A stretch of 64,000 bases of DNA from Symsagittifera roscoffensis (lineage: Eukaryota; Xenacoelomorpha; Acoela; Convolutidae): positions 53,372,233-53,436,232 of the forward strand of contig NC_087067.1 in assembly GCF_963678635.1 (NCBI RefSeq), read 5' to 3'. Shown here piece after piece: positions 22,854-33,539 of this stretch (position 1 is the stretch's first letter; every line of letters begins with the position of its first letter). The position numbers and the translations under genes were made by a program. The notes beneath the pieces are model-generated. The model saw only the letters and a list, made by a program, of their open reading frames with translations, ran no database searches and had not been told where the DNA came from.

Positions 22854-23145
22854 TATTTCTGAGAAACGTCAGAAACGGCCATTTTGATAAAAACCGAAAC
22901 AAAACACAACAACAACATTAGTTGCGATAGCGATAACAACGAGAATTGTGATTGAAAAACAACAACAGATTGCAGAAGTAGCAGAGACCGTTCCGAGTTG
23001 CAACTATTGTGTCGCTACAATAGTTGCAAGGCCGTTGCGAACAACGGTGAAGGGTGGAAGACAGCCTTCCGGAAGGAGAATAAGAGTCTTATTTCCCCGG
23101 ATTCAAGAATCCGGAGGGGTCTCGGGACTGGAGCTTTTATCATCT

Positions 23146-23153
23146 TATATAAA
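23146..23153 (+). promoter_or_regulatory. LTR TATA box (copy B)
   Basis: TATATAAA about 470 bases from the LTR start, retained at 45593-45600 in the 3' LTR. It would place transcription start near 23180, giving a long U3 and a short R-U5 of about 30 bases. Confidence 0.6.
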
Positions 23154-23213
23154 CTTTTAGCTTCCCTGTTATGTCCTGAATTGAATTTAATTAACATCTG
23201 AATTCATTCTGCT

Positions 23214-26200
23214 AAGATGAGAAGCAAGGAGTTGGGGGAAAGGGTTAGGAGATGGAGATGATGATTTTTATCTACTGAACAAAAACAATAATAATTCAAT
23301 AAATAGTAGTAGCCCTGATTTTAGGAGTGACCTCCTGGTCTGGGGATACTGAGACCCAGCCATGAGCTCACTATTTCTGCATGTAACTAAGTTAATTTGA
23401 GTGTTTTGACCGAAGCCGAAAGCAGTAACGTTTTTTGTCGACCCGATGTTAGAAAGACCACCGAAAGTACTGGCTTGGTAGAGAAGGTGAAAAGCATGTA
23501 GAGCTCTGTTTAGACGTTAGCCAGTCGTCTTAGAACTTAGCTTTTTTTCCCGTCGATATGTATCTTCCGGGCGAATGTTACATAGATGTTTTTATGGCGC
23601 TCCTGGGTGTTATTCTTTTTTAACATCATGACAGGCAGAACCGTTAACGAGCACTCCGCGCCGAGCGGATGATCACATTAACGCCCTTAATAAGCCAAAA
23701 CCGCCGGGGCGGAAGGGTAGTTCGGAACGTGGAAGCCTTCCGGATTACCGTGAATAGCTTTTTAACCTAGTTAAGACCGAAAATTTACGAACCAGGAAGG
23801 GTGGGGGGATTCGCGATCCCGTCATCTCCTGAGTGGTTCGTAACCAAAAACACTTAAAGATATATATAAAACCAAACAAAAAGTAGTATAGTACCCAAGA
23901 AAAACAAAAAACATAAAAAATAACCGAAAAACCAAAAACACTGAAAAATTAAAAAATCAGTAGAAATCATCCCCCCAGACAAGATGTGATCCGACCCCCC
24001 CGTTTGTTGTTGAAAGATATATTGTTGTTACAGGCAATTATATCAGTCAGGATCGTTACGATAAATTTCGTAGCCCGTTTGTGAGGCTTGTACTGTAGGG
24101 TTATTTGAGCATTTAAGCACGTTAATGATCAATTGCGCTCAATCTGTAAGGGTCAGCTGATTTGCGCTCAATTTGGAAGGGTCTTGAGAGAAGACTGATC
24201 CGGCAAGCAGTACAAGGAGCAACAAGAAGGGGCTCAACGACAACATTAATCGACTGTTGGATATCGTTAACAAGTTTTGTATCCCTTTTGGTACAAAAAG
24301 TAAGATAGTAATCTGTGGGGGGCTCGACAGTGCTGCACTGTAGTGACCCTTCACCGAACTGCGAATATCCGAGTTAAGCACCTTAATTCGGATATTAAAC
24401 AAACCCGGAGGGGTATAGTATTACTAATATTATTACTTATATAGCCTATATTAATAGTCTTATATCGTTTTTCAGTGAAAAACAACGAGAACAGACCGGT
24501 TTTTAGGGTCAAAATAGCGATATTTTTGAGATATCGATATTTTTTGAAAAAGAAAAAAGCGCTAAATTAGTGTGTTACATCGTAACTGCAATACTATAAT
24601 AGATAGAACCGGTTAAGTTTAGTTCGGAAGTGGATGGAACTATTTTGGAACAAAAAAAAACCGAATTATCGTGATTTTTGAGAAAAAGGAACACTAAAAA
24701 TTCAGAAACTCTTTTGAAATTTTTGAGTTAGGGCAGTAAAACTAGTTGTTCGGACAACGTCCACTAGTGAATCTACAAGTTTTAAAACCCGCTTCCCGAA
24801 AGCCTTCCGGGTTGCAGAGAAATCGAACTTAACGTGTTTGATTTGGTGGATTCATCAATCCGGAGGGGTACAGGTAGCATAGTTTTTCGCAAATTTTTTC
24901 AACTAAAGCGTTTTAGATCGGGTCTTTTGCATTGAACTAGAAGAGTATAGGCCTTCTGAGCTCGGATCAATAGTTTTTAGGTCGACGTTTTGGTTAATAA
25001 CTTTGGAACTACTGTGCAGATCCAGTTGATCTTGGTACCAATAGATCGGAAATTAGCTGAGCTTACTGATAGGGACAAAAGTTTTTCGAAAAAGTAAGCG
25101 TGAAAATTTTTTGAGATTGTTTTTAGCAAATTCACCAATTTGGGAGGGTAGACCCTTCACGTTTTTTAAATTTTTTTTAGGAAAGCCCTTACACCCCTAC
25201 CAAAAGGTAATAGCGGTTGAATAAAGTAACTTTAGGCTGTTCTAGACGAAAAGGGAAGGCTAAAGGCACAAGAAAACCTTAATCGAGCCGAAGTTAGGCT
25301 AGCGATAAGACCCTTCACCGTTAGCGTGAATTGTCAAATAAGAGGCTTAACTTCAATCCGGAAGGGTCTAGAAAAGGATCACATACCCTTCCTAGTTAAT
25401 TTAATAAAACATAATAACATCGGAGAACGTATCCGGAGGGGTATAGGTTGAAAGAAGGAAATCTCCGAAAAGCTACTTTTACAAAACCAGAGGGCTCCCA
25501 ATCCGGAGGGGTCCATATTTTTTTTTCAAATTCGGAGGGGTCCCCATCCGGAGGGGTCTTATATTTGCTAACTCAGAGGGGTCCCAATCCGGAGGGGTCT
25601 CAATTTTGCCAATCCGGAAAGGTCCTATTTTTGCCAATCCGAAGGGGTATTAATTTATTAAAAGACTTAGGTAAACAGAAGAAAGACTACAGTGAGAGGT
25701 ATTAGGTTATTAGCAGACAGGCTAGGAATCAGTGAGTGCACTGGTAACTTGCCTTTCAATAAAAACCAGACCAAAACAAAACAGGTCCGAACTCGGATAT
25801 TCGCGACACTAAGTCTAAACTAAAAAGAGCGTAATTCATTGGTGTGGATTGAAACCCAATACGTTTTTGTGAGAAGTGACTGCCCTGAGGATTTTAGTAG
25901 GTCTAGCTCAGGCAGTCCGAAGGCAGATAGGTAACACAGTACTCGGTGGGTGCAATAGATGCCCACTTGAGAAAATCACTGCCTTCAATGTTTTGTCTAA
26001 TTGATGCAGCACCAAGCAGGGAAAGCTTTTTCTTTAAAAGACAAGTTCGACTACTGTACTGCGACCGACTAAAAGTACAATACACATACGTTTTTTTTAT
26101 ATAGAGGTACTCATATTCTGTCATTATATATTTTTTTGTTTTTGTTTTTAAATCAACATAATTTGTGCTTGATTAGGTAGTGAGTACACTATCTTTTAAA

Positions 26201-26424
26201 TTGACTGATAACATCATATTGTGCTAGTTCTCAAATCTTACGACCGATAACCGGTTAGTGTGAGTAAATTATATACAACCTGTACTCTGATAACATACAG
26301 GGATTCGTGGTCACTATTTAATAGAATCTTGTGAAATTTATTGTGTTGTGTCATTATTATTGATAGTCAAATTATAAGGTCACTAGCAATCAAATTGAGT
26401 GTATAGGCATTAAGAAGTGACAAA
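23214..26424 (+). other. Long leader between LTR and gag (copy B)
   Basis: About 3.2 kb with no gene I can support. It is the mirror of 18578-21940. Beyond many motif copies of CCGGAGGGGT type it has a second, diverged LTR-like block (about 24795-24870: CCTTCCGGGTT ... TTAACGTG ... GTGGATTCA). A C/G-run segment lies near 23980-24005. The expected primer-binding site just after the LTR is not convincing: the sequence there (TGCTAAGATGAGAAGC, TGATAAGGATGAGAAGC in A) lacks TGG. Confidence 0.7.
25430..25660 (+). repeat. Cluster of ATCCGGAGGGGTC-like short motifs (leader, copy B)
   Basis: About nine copies of ATCCGGAGGGGTC and near variants, for example ending TATAGG, TCCA, TCTTATA and TCTCAA. 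The G-rich core AGGGGT is always on the sense strand. Isolated copies sit at about 23108 (LTR), 24405, 24858 and 25361. The open frame through this cluster is just translated repeat. Confidence 0.82.
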
Positions 26425-26430
26425 TTGAGA

Positions 26431-28616
26431 ATGAGTCTAGACAAGTCAAGGATACCTAAACGAGGTAATAGCTCTAGAAAATTCATACCTAAAAAGCAAA
26501 GAAAAACAATGACCGACCCTTTTGTGGATCGGATCAAACGAGCCCGGACCGACAAAGGGGAGACGGTTTCAAGCAGAATGGTTGAAACGAGGAGTCAGAA
26601 GTCTTCAGAAGAGCGCAAAGAATTGTTAGAAGTGGAGGTCAAAACGGACCAGGCCATGAATGACAACCAGGAAGTACATGGACTGGAAGGGAGAGGCAGA
26701 AGGCTGGCGAGTGAATCTACTCCGGTAGAACAAGGCCATGATTTTGCCACTTCCACCGGGACATTGGACCGAGAGGGGATGTCGGAACTGTCCGACATTT
26801 CAACTGAAATAGTGGGAACTAGAAGATCTCCAACAGACAACACTATGATGGCAGGCGGGACTGAGAAACAGACAACGTCCTCATCGTTCTCAGAAAGAAT
26901 GAGGAACACCTTAGGAAACATCTTTCCATTCACCATGGGAGTGGGCACAGGAAATGAAGGTGAATCCCAAGAGGAGGAGGAGGACGAAGAAGAGCAAGTG
27001 GACTTTGGGTCTCAAGTCAGCCTCAATAGTTCGACTCAGGAGAATGAGGCATACGTCGAAAGAAAGATTGGAAACATGGACAAATTTGGTTTGGTGAGAA
27101 CGATAAGCAAAGAGGTAAACACACCGGGCCAGTCGAGAGGCTTCGCGATTATGACAAATTCAGACCCGCGAACTGGGGAGAGTAGAAACAAAGGGCTAGG
27201 CAACGCATTGGCGGATCCTGAAGTGGATAATGAAAAGACGTCGAGGCAGAGAGTCAAGGCCCGAATCTCGACCAGCACGAAGCTACCTGGGACCGACAGG
27301 GTTACACCGCCACTAGTGACGCCACTCGTGGATAACGGGGCAGCACAAGAAGAAGCCTTGAACAACATAGTGGGCAGTATAGGAGAACAAAATGAACAGA
27401 TGTCCATAAGAATGAGTGAACTAGAAGGAGCAGTTCACATTGAAAGAGAAAGTCTGCGGGAAGAAATAAACCGCAATAGACAAGAAGTTGGCAGGAGCGA
27501 AAAACGCTTGAAAGAAAGAACGGACGAGCACACAGCGAAGAACTTGTCGCGAATGACAAGAGACGCGGAACAGAGAGAGTTACGCTTAAGAGACGACATG
27601 GAGAAGTTAATAATTCAGCAAGAGCAGTCTCTTGGGACTCTTGACACAAAGATAGACGCGATGATGGAGAGGCGAACTCAGGCTATCATGGATAGGTTGG
27701 ACGGGCTACTAGGCAGCAAGAGCGGACCAAAGGAAGGGGAACCGAACTCGGGAGGTGCCAGCAGGGAACCGAAGGTGAACTTCAATGACCATCAAAGAAG
27801 GAGGACATATGGATCCACTAGAGTTAGGGGCAGTTCATCAGGCTATGCCACAAGGGATAATAGAACTTGGGGCCCGAACTGTAGAGAAATTTCGACGGGG
27901 AACAGACATACCTCTAACGAACGACCAACACAAGGCACACATGCGACTGGGAGAAGTGATTCCGGTAACAGGGGGCATGCAAGCCCAGGGAGGAGTCATG
28001 TGGGCCAAGCGGGAAACACTCGCGGCAATTCGGATTGCAGGGATGCACCGCATACAGAGCCTTTGACAAGGTGTGAGGACACTCAGGCGGGGCACTCGAG
28101 AGATGCTACGGCAATGTCCACAGCCTTTGAACCTCTAAACAGACATTTCTAACAAGGTTATCTGAAACCAATGAACGCAGTGAGAAGTCCAGAAGAGTCT
28201 TTAGGAAACGAAGATGCTACAAAGACGAATCTGATGGCTGTATTGATACCTGGATAGAGGTAATGAAACTGCATTTCGAAGAAGAGGACTTGTCGGAAAG
28301 ACAAGAATGCAGTGCACTCACCAGTAACTTGGAAGGGACAGCCCTGAAATGTGTCATGGCCAAGATACAATATCAGCGTGACACAGCCAAGAAAATCTTC
28401 GAAAATTTGTTGAACCGTTTTGGATCAGGGGTGCAGGGGCACCAAGCGATGATGCGCTTCGAGAAACGGAGGCAACGAGAAGATGAAACGATAGACAAGT
28501 TTCTAGATGACTTGGAAATGATGAGAAGACGCAGCCAACCGGATGAAACGAACCGATGGATGAACCTGGCAGTAGCCTCAAATTTCATCGATGGTGTGAA
28601 GAATGATGAACTTTGA
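26431..28616 (+). pseudogene. gag: Gag N-terminal and capsid regions (copy B)
   Basis: It begins at MSLDKSRIP (26431), the start shared by all copies. The first 575 codons are open: a basic head, an acidic run (EEEEDEEEQ, near 26975), a coiled coil (about 27350-27700) and an Arg/Gly/Ser/Asn-rich linker. The frame breaks at 28152 after a small deletion. It resumes at 28263 with the Retrotrans_gag capsid-like region: DTWIEVMKLHFEEEDL, NLEGTAL, LLNRFGSG and ETIDKFLDDLE. The piece ends at 28616 with a TGA just before the next open piece. The protein would assemble the virus-like particle in the cytoplasm. The long coiled coil and low-complexity head before the capsid domain are larger than in ordinary gypsy Gag. 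Confidence 0.88.
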
Positions 28617-28619
28617 ACA

Positions 28620-29879
28620 ATGCTAGCAACGCATTACACACCACTATCAACCAACGCGCCAACACCAGAGGAGTTGAGGCTCAAGTCAAAAAAATATCTT
28701 TTGTTGAAACCTCCTTGGAGATCTGGATACTGTAAGATTAATTATGGCAATTTTAACAACATACCAGCAAACCAAGGGAACAACTTGTACAAACCGAGGG
28801 ATGATATGGACAAGAGACGCTCTTGTGCCAATTGCAGTTCAACGGACCATCATGTGTCAGCGTGCCCAACTTACAAACAAGGCATGAAAGCAATAGGCTT
28901 TAGCCTCGAGGACGAAGATGCGTCAGAAGTTGACCATGAGGATTTCATGAGAGGATTAATTGCGAAATTCGGCCCGAGGTGTTTCTTTTGCAACTTGGAA
29001 GGTCATTTTAAATCAGATTGTCCGCAATTTTTGGATGCAGTGGCAGACATCAAGCATCCAAGGCATGAGGAAGCTTTATCAGGAGTGAAAGCCAGCAAGG
29101 CTCGCCTGTTGAGTGAAGCGGAGGCGCGCAGAAAAGACAAACCGCAAGAGCTGGCGACGAAGAAAAAGCAGGCGGTAACTGAAGAGACACGTGAACCGGA
29201 ACCGGTGACTGCGGCCGATGACTTCAAGATTGATTACAGGGCAGCCGCGAGGGATGCTCTAAATCGAGCGCAGCAGGAACTGGCGACGAAAGAGATCGAA
29301 CAAAAAGTGAAACTCGAACTTGAGAATGAGAAACTACAGGAGCAACTAAATACCTTCGAAGCAACGGAGGTAGAGGAGACTAAAGCACCAAGCAGTTTGA
29401 GCATGAAACTTACTGTGATCTCCGGGCAGAGGTTCGGCATGGTGCCACAAGGAAGTAAGATACAGTCGATAATCTCAGTGGCTGGACACCAGTTAATCAG
29501 AAATCTGAGTGAACCGTCCGAGTTCACTTTGATGCATTTGGACACATATGCAGATTATCTGAGGCAGGTGGAGCCACGCACTGAGTCGAGAGCTGTGCGA
29601 GCACTACTAACAACAGGTGGCCCTCGCACAAAGAAACTTCATGGACGCTACCTGGAGGTCTATGGGCCGTATCAAGTGATGCTGAACGTGGATGGGATCA
29701 GTATCTACACTAGGACTTATGTATCAACAGACAGTGACCCGATAGGGCAGATCTATTTGGGTGAGGAGGAACTCAAATCCCGCAGGATAGGCAATGACGC
29801 CATGATGGAACAAGATGCAGTACACATTGGGTATGAAGCAGATGTGACCGCACATCTGCTCGGCACCAACGGAACGTAA
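28620..29879 (+). pseudogene. gag: Gag nucleocapsid with two CCHC knuckles, and spacer (copy B)
   Basis: This 419-codon piece holds two zinc knuckles of the retroviral C-X2-C-X4-H-X4-C type: CANCSSTDHHVSAC and, 50 residues later, CFFCNLEGHFKSDC. The intervening sequence contains ISFLED-like acidic helices, and a charged helix (KVKLELENEKLQEQL) follows. Knuckles bind the genomic RNA during packaging. The frame ends at 29879, where 5 extra bases (a TCGGA duplication) sit just before the protease, a lesion private to this copy. Confidence 0.88.
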
Positions 29880-30612
29880 ATCGGATCGGAGTCACAGGGC
29901 TTCTGGACACAGGAATGGTAGTGAGTGTGATGCCGATAAAAACGTGGGAAAGAATGGGCTTCACGAGGGAAGATCTAATTCCAATGAATCTCCGACTGGC
30001 CGCCGCCAATCGAGGAGCAACTTACGTAGCCGGAAGAACACCAATAACGGTTCTCCACATGGGAGGACGGGATCTTTGGATGAGCTTCCTGGTGGTAGGG
30101 AATTTGGACGACGCCGACCAATTCATCTTGGGCAGAGATTTTGTCAGGAATTTTGACGTGATGATTGACTTGAACAACGGTCTGATACGGATTAGAAAGC
30201 CGGACCGAAAGTATGTTAAGAAACCAATTAATAGGATAATAACAGACGAAAACAAGGTACCAATTTTTTTGATAGAAAAGTGAAACTACAGCCAGGACAA
30301 GCTGTGGTGGCAATTTTTAGAATGAGAAATTTAAATTCGTTTAGCGATAGTAAACAGGCTTGTTTAGTACCGAATCCAAATAGTCAGAGTTCGGTGATTT
30401 TAGGCCGGAGCTTCTCGGTAACGCGAAACGGACTGTGTGTCAGTGTGTTATTGAACACACTGGACACCACGGTTTCAATCCAGCGTGGAAAGAAGCTTGG
30501 TTACGCTTTGCCGATGAGGACCGACTATGAAGAGACAGAAAATTTGAAGAAACATAGTGTGAAAAACTGTCCTTATCATGCCAATAAAGATAAATATTTT
30601 AAAGAGGATTAA
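29880..30612 (+). pseudogene. pol: Aspartic protease (copy B)
   Basis: The catalytic motif reads LDTGMVVSVMP (A and C have LDTGAVV), so the Asp-Thr-Gly triad is kept but the fourth position is changed. ILGRDFVRNFD follows about 70 residues later. Pieces 29915-30283 and 30280-30612 overlap by a frameshift. The end is TAA at 30610-30612, followed at once by TGA, in the same place as in copy A. Confidence 0.85.
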
Positions 30613-30731
30613 TGAATTAAAATCTATTCATAAATTGTTTTCAATGAAATCCGAAACGGACGACGGCTTATCGAGCTGCTTTTTTTCCGGAACGCCCCTC
30701 ATCGTATGAACTAGAATCTGACAAACCGGTT

Positions 30732-31675
30732 TTGCCAGAGATAGAACATTTAAAAGGGAAAATAGGTGAGGGAGATTTCGAAAAATTGCGGGACCTCTTA
30801 AATCGGAACGCAGATGTATTTTCAAAACATAAGGCGGTTATCGGTTGCTGTAATTTCGTCGAACACGAAATCGAACTTGAAGAGGGCGCCGTTCCCCATT
30901 GGGAAGGCGCAAGACGAATGACGTCACACAAGTCGGAAGCGTGCCGAGCGGAAATAGAAATGTTGCTTGAATACGACATGATAGAACCCTCGAAATCGCC
31001 ATGGGCTTGCGGGGTAGTAATGGCGAAAAAGAAAGGGGGCAGCATAGGTTTTGTTGCGACTTTCGTTACTTGAACGCGGTAACGATAAAAGATGCGTACC
31101 CGATACCGCGAATAGACGAGAGCCTCTCTAAGCTTGGTGATGCCAAGTTTTTCACCACATTGGACTTGGGTTCTGCCTTCTGGCAGGTCCCTCTGCGGAA
31201 GAAGGACAGAGAGAAAACCGGATTCGTGTGCGAATTAAGGTTGTATCAGTGGAAGAGGATGCCCTTCGGCTTGTGCAACGCAACGGCCACTTTTCAAAGA
31301 CTGATGGCTCAGGCTTTGACCAGAGTGACAAAGAAGTACGGGAACCTTGTGATGTGTTACGTGGACAACGTGGTCATAGCGACACCAACATTGGAAGATT
31401 ATGTTGATCGGCTCGATGAGGTCTTTGGATGCATAAAAAGAGCAGGCTTGAAGTGCAAACCATCGAAAAGTGAAATCCTTAGGGATTCAATCAAGTACCT
31501 GGGAAGAATGGTGGACAGGCATGGTGTGAGGCCGGACCCGGAAGCAATAGAAGCAGTGATGACATGGAAGGCTCCCAGAACGGACACACAGCTCCTGAGC
31601 TTCCTAGGGTTTGCCAACTACTACCGGGAGTTCATGAAAGGATATGCGGACAAGGTGTATCCGATGCAGAACTGA
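30732..31675 (+). pseudogene. pol: Reverse transcriptase with altered YVDD box (copy B)
   Basis: Pieces 30732-31073 and 31001-31675 cover the pre-RT linker and the whole RT: FVEHEIELEEGAVP, WACGVVMAKKKG, YLNAVTIKDAYPIPRIDESL, TTLDLGSAFWQVPL, MPFGLCNATATFQRL and FLGFANYYREF. The catalytic box reads YVDN (31358-31369) instead of YVDD. The second of the paired Asp residues binds catalytic metal in known RTs, so this copy's enzyme should be dead whatever the frames. A one-base loss near 31045 and another near 31672 break the frame. The linker that is deleted in A is present here. Confidence 0.93.
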
Positions 31676-32274
31676 TGCGCAACAAAGTGAAAAAGTTCGA
31701 ATGGAACGATGAAGCACAAGTTGCCTTCGAGAACATAAAGCGGGAACTGTGCGAAGCGCCAGTGCTAGACATGCCTACAGAAAAGGGCATGTATGTACTT
31801 GACACAGACGCATCGGTAGTAGCCATCTCAGGAATATTGCATCAGGAGCAAGAATGGAATGGAAGAACGGTTCTCCGTCCCATTGCATACGGCAGCAAGG
31901 TCTTGAGTGACACTGAGATGAAGTATGGCGCACCAAAAGCAGAAATGTTTGCAGTAGTCACATTTGTGGAAAAATACTGCGCATACTTGGGGAGCGCTCC
32001 CTTTAAGTTACGCGTAGACAACAGAGCGTTATCCTGGTTGAAGACCTACTCGATGGATCAGAGATATATTGGTAGATGGATAATAAGATTGGATGGCTAC
32101 CATATGATAATCGAACACAGGATGCGTGATAAACACCAGAATGCTGACAGCCTCAGCAAGAAAACTGAGTTCTATGAAAGATTGGAGCAGAAGCAAGCCA
32201 ATCAGGCAGAAATAAAGGAAAGATTTTCGTTTCTGGACAAAGAAACTTATGAAGCGCTTCCCTTAACGAGATGA
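31676..32274 (+). pseudogene. pol: RNase H domain (copy B)
   Basis: The open piece 31564-32274 carries all four acidic residues of RNase H: VLDTDASVVAIS, KAEMFAVVTF, VDNRALSWL and HQNADSLS. It is therefore the most complete RNase H of the three. It runs on past the domain to LTR* where TGG became TGA (32272-32274), private to this copy. Confidence 0.88.
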
Positions 32275-33539
32275 TTGGATAAGTCTAGACATCCAATTCC
32301 AGGGCATCCTGAGTTACCTGTAGAGAAAGCAGCCGAGATAAAAATCCTATCCAAGGAGGACCCGGTCCCCTTGGATCTTTTGCTGCGCTCAAATCTGGTC
32401 CAACAAGAACTCTCTCGCATGAACATAGACAGCCTCTCATTATTGGATAAAACGGTGCAGGTCACACCGCAGGTGATGCGGATGCTAGGTGGATTGTTAG
32501 AAAGAGAAGTGACCAGAGATGACCCCGAGTGGACATCAGCAGTGGCATCACTAACAATCAGGGAGAAGGTAAAGATCATGCCGTCCAGACGACAACACGA
32601 AGAGAACGAGAGGGATTGTAGGACAAAAGTTCAGCAACTAGTATCCTCAATACCACACGAGGTTTTAACCAGTACTTCTTACGGACGGAACGAACAGGGG
32701 AGCAGATCGCGAAGGAAAACCGTTACCTTTGTGGACCAGGATAAAGAAGGTGAGAAGGTAGAACAAAATCTGCTGCAAGATTGCTTGTCCGGGGAGACGA
32801 ACGATGAGAAGAGCCAGCGATTACAAGATCAACACCCGGGACAAGAAGGTTTGTCCGGGGAGTCTGAGATAGATGAAGAAGTTCCTGAGGAGAAACAGGA
32901 CCTGGGGAACAAGGTTTTGTCCGGGGAGTTCAGATGACGATTCCCGAAACTCAGGAATTGACAGCTATTCATACAGGAACTCGTGCAAGGGATCTGGACA
33001 GAGAGGTGTACCAGGATCCTGACAGTGATCGCTACCTTATACCAAGCGAAAGAGTCTTTGACAACGCAGCGGATGATTTGGAGACAATAGCGATATCGAA
33101 ACGTTCGATAAGTCTGTTGCCACAAAAAGAGGTAGTCAGGACTGATCTTCAGCCGTTCAAGCAAGAAACACAGCCGCTGGCGAAGATTTGGTGCGTTAAG
33201 ATGGAAGAAGACACACACCAGCCTAATGAGCTGAACAGTCAGATGAGGGTCTTGAAGACGTACTTGAAGGCAAGATACAGACTCTCGGATCTTCTAAGGG
33301 CGCAGAGAAATGATCGCATGACAAGCAACCTGAAAAGGTGGATCAAGAATGGTTCTCCGGATAAAGGGGACCTCGAGGAAGATAGTTATCGTATCCTGAG
33401 ACAATACTTCATGCAGAAGGAAGGGAGGTTATATTTGAACAAGGACGGGATTGTGGCTTGCAAAAGAAGAGAAGAAGACAGAGTCCTATACAAGTATAAC
33501 GCGATAGTGTTGCCGCAACTCTATCAGACAGAACTATAA
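32275..33539 (+). pseudogene. pol: RNase H-integrase linker (copy B)
   Basis: Two open pieces (32275-32937 and 32934-33539, overlapping by a frameshift) encode about 420 codons between RNase H and integrase. The first is helical and ends in an acidic tract with three LSGE units encoded by TTGTCCGGGGAG (32785-32796, 32851-32862, 32917-32928). The second contains the KTYLKARYRLSDLL and YFMQKEGRLYLNKDG helices of the integrase front. Compared with copy A about 40 codons of the Ser/Glu-rich part are missing at about 32945. The closing TAA (33537-33539) is shared with A. Confidence 0.78.

Larger units (their letters stand above)
22676..23213 (+). repeat. 5' LTR of element B
   Basis: It starts TGTGACATTC. 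The 3' end is inferred from the point where its match with 45122-45659 stops (after CATTCTGC). The exact last base is uncertain by a few positions and a terminal CA is not clear. It contains a TGACGTCA site, a TATATAAA box about 470 bases in, and one AATCCGGAGGGGTCTCGGG motif upstream of the box. Confidence 0.82.

Noticed and set aside
23208-23230. tRNA primer-binding site after the LTR
   Set aside because: The bases after the LTR (TGCTAAGATGAGAAGC in B, TGATAAGGATGAGAAGC in A) lack the TGG complementary to a tRNA CCA end, and I cannot name a matching tRNA.
25430-25660. CRISPR-like array
   Set aside because: Repeats are 12-13 bases, imperfect and irregularly spaced with no uniform spacers, in eukaryotic DNA.
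25448-25705. Small Ser/Gly-rich protein gene
   Set aside because: It is the translated CCGGAGGGGT motif cluster.
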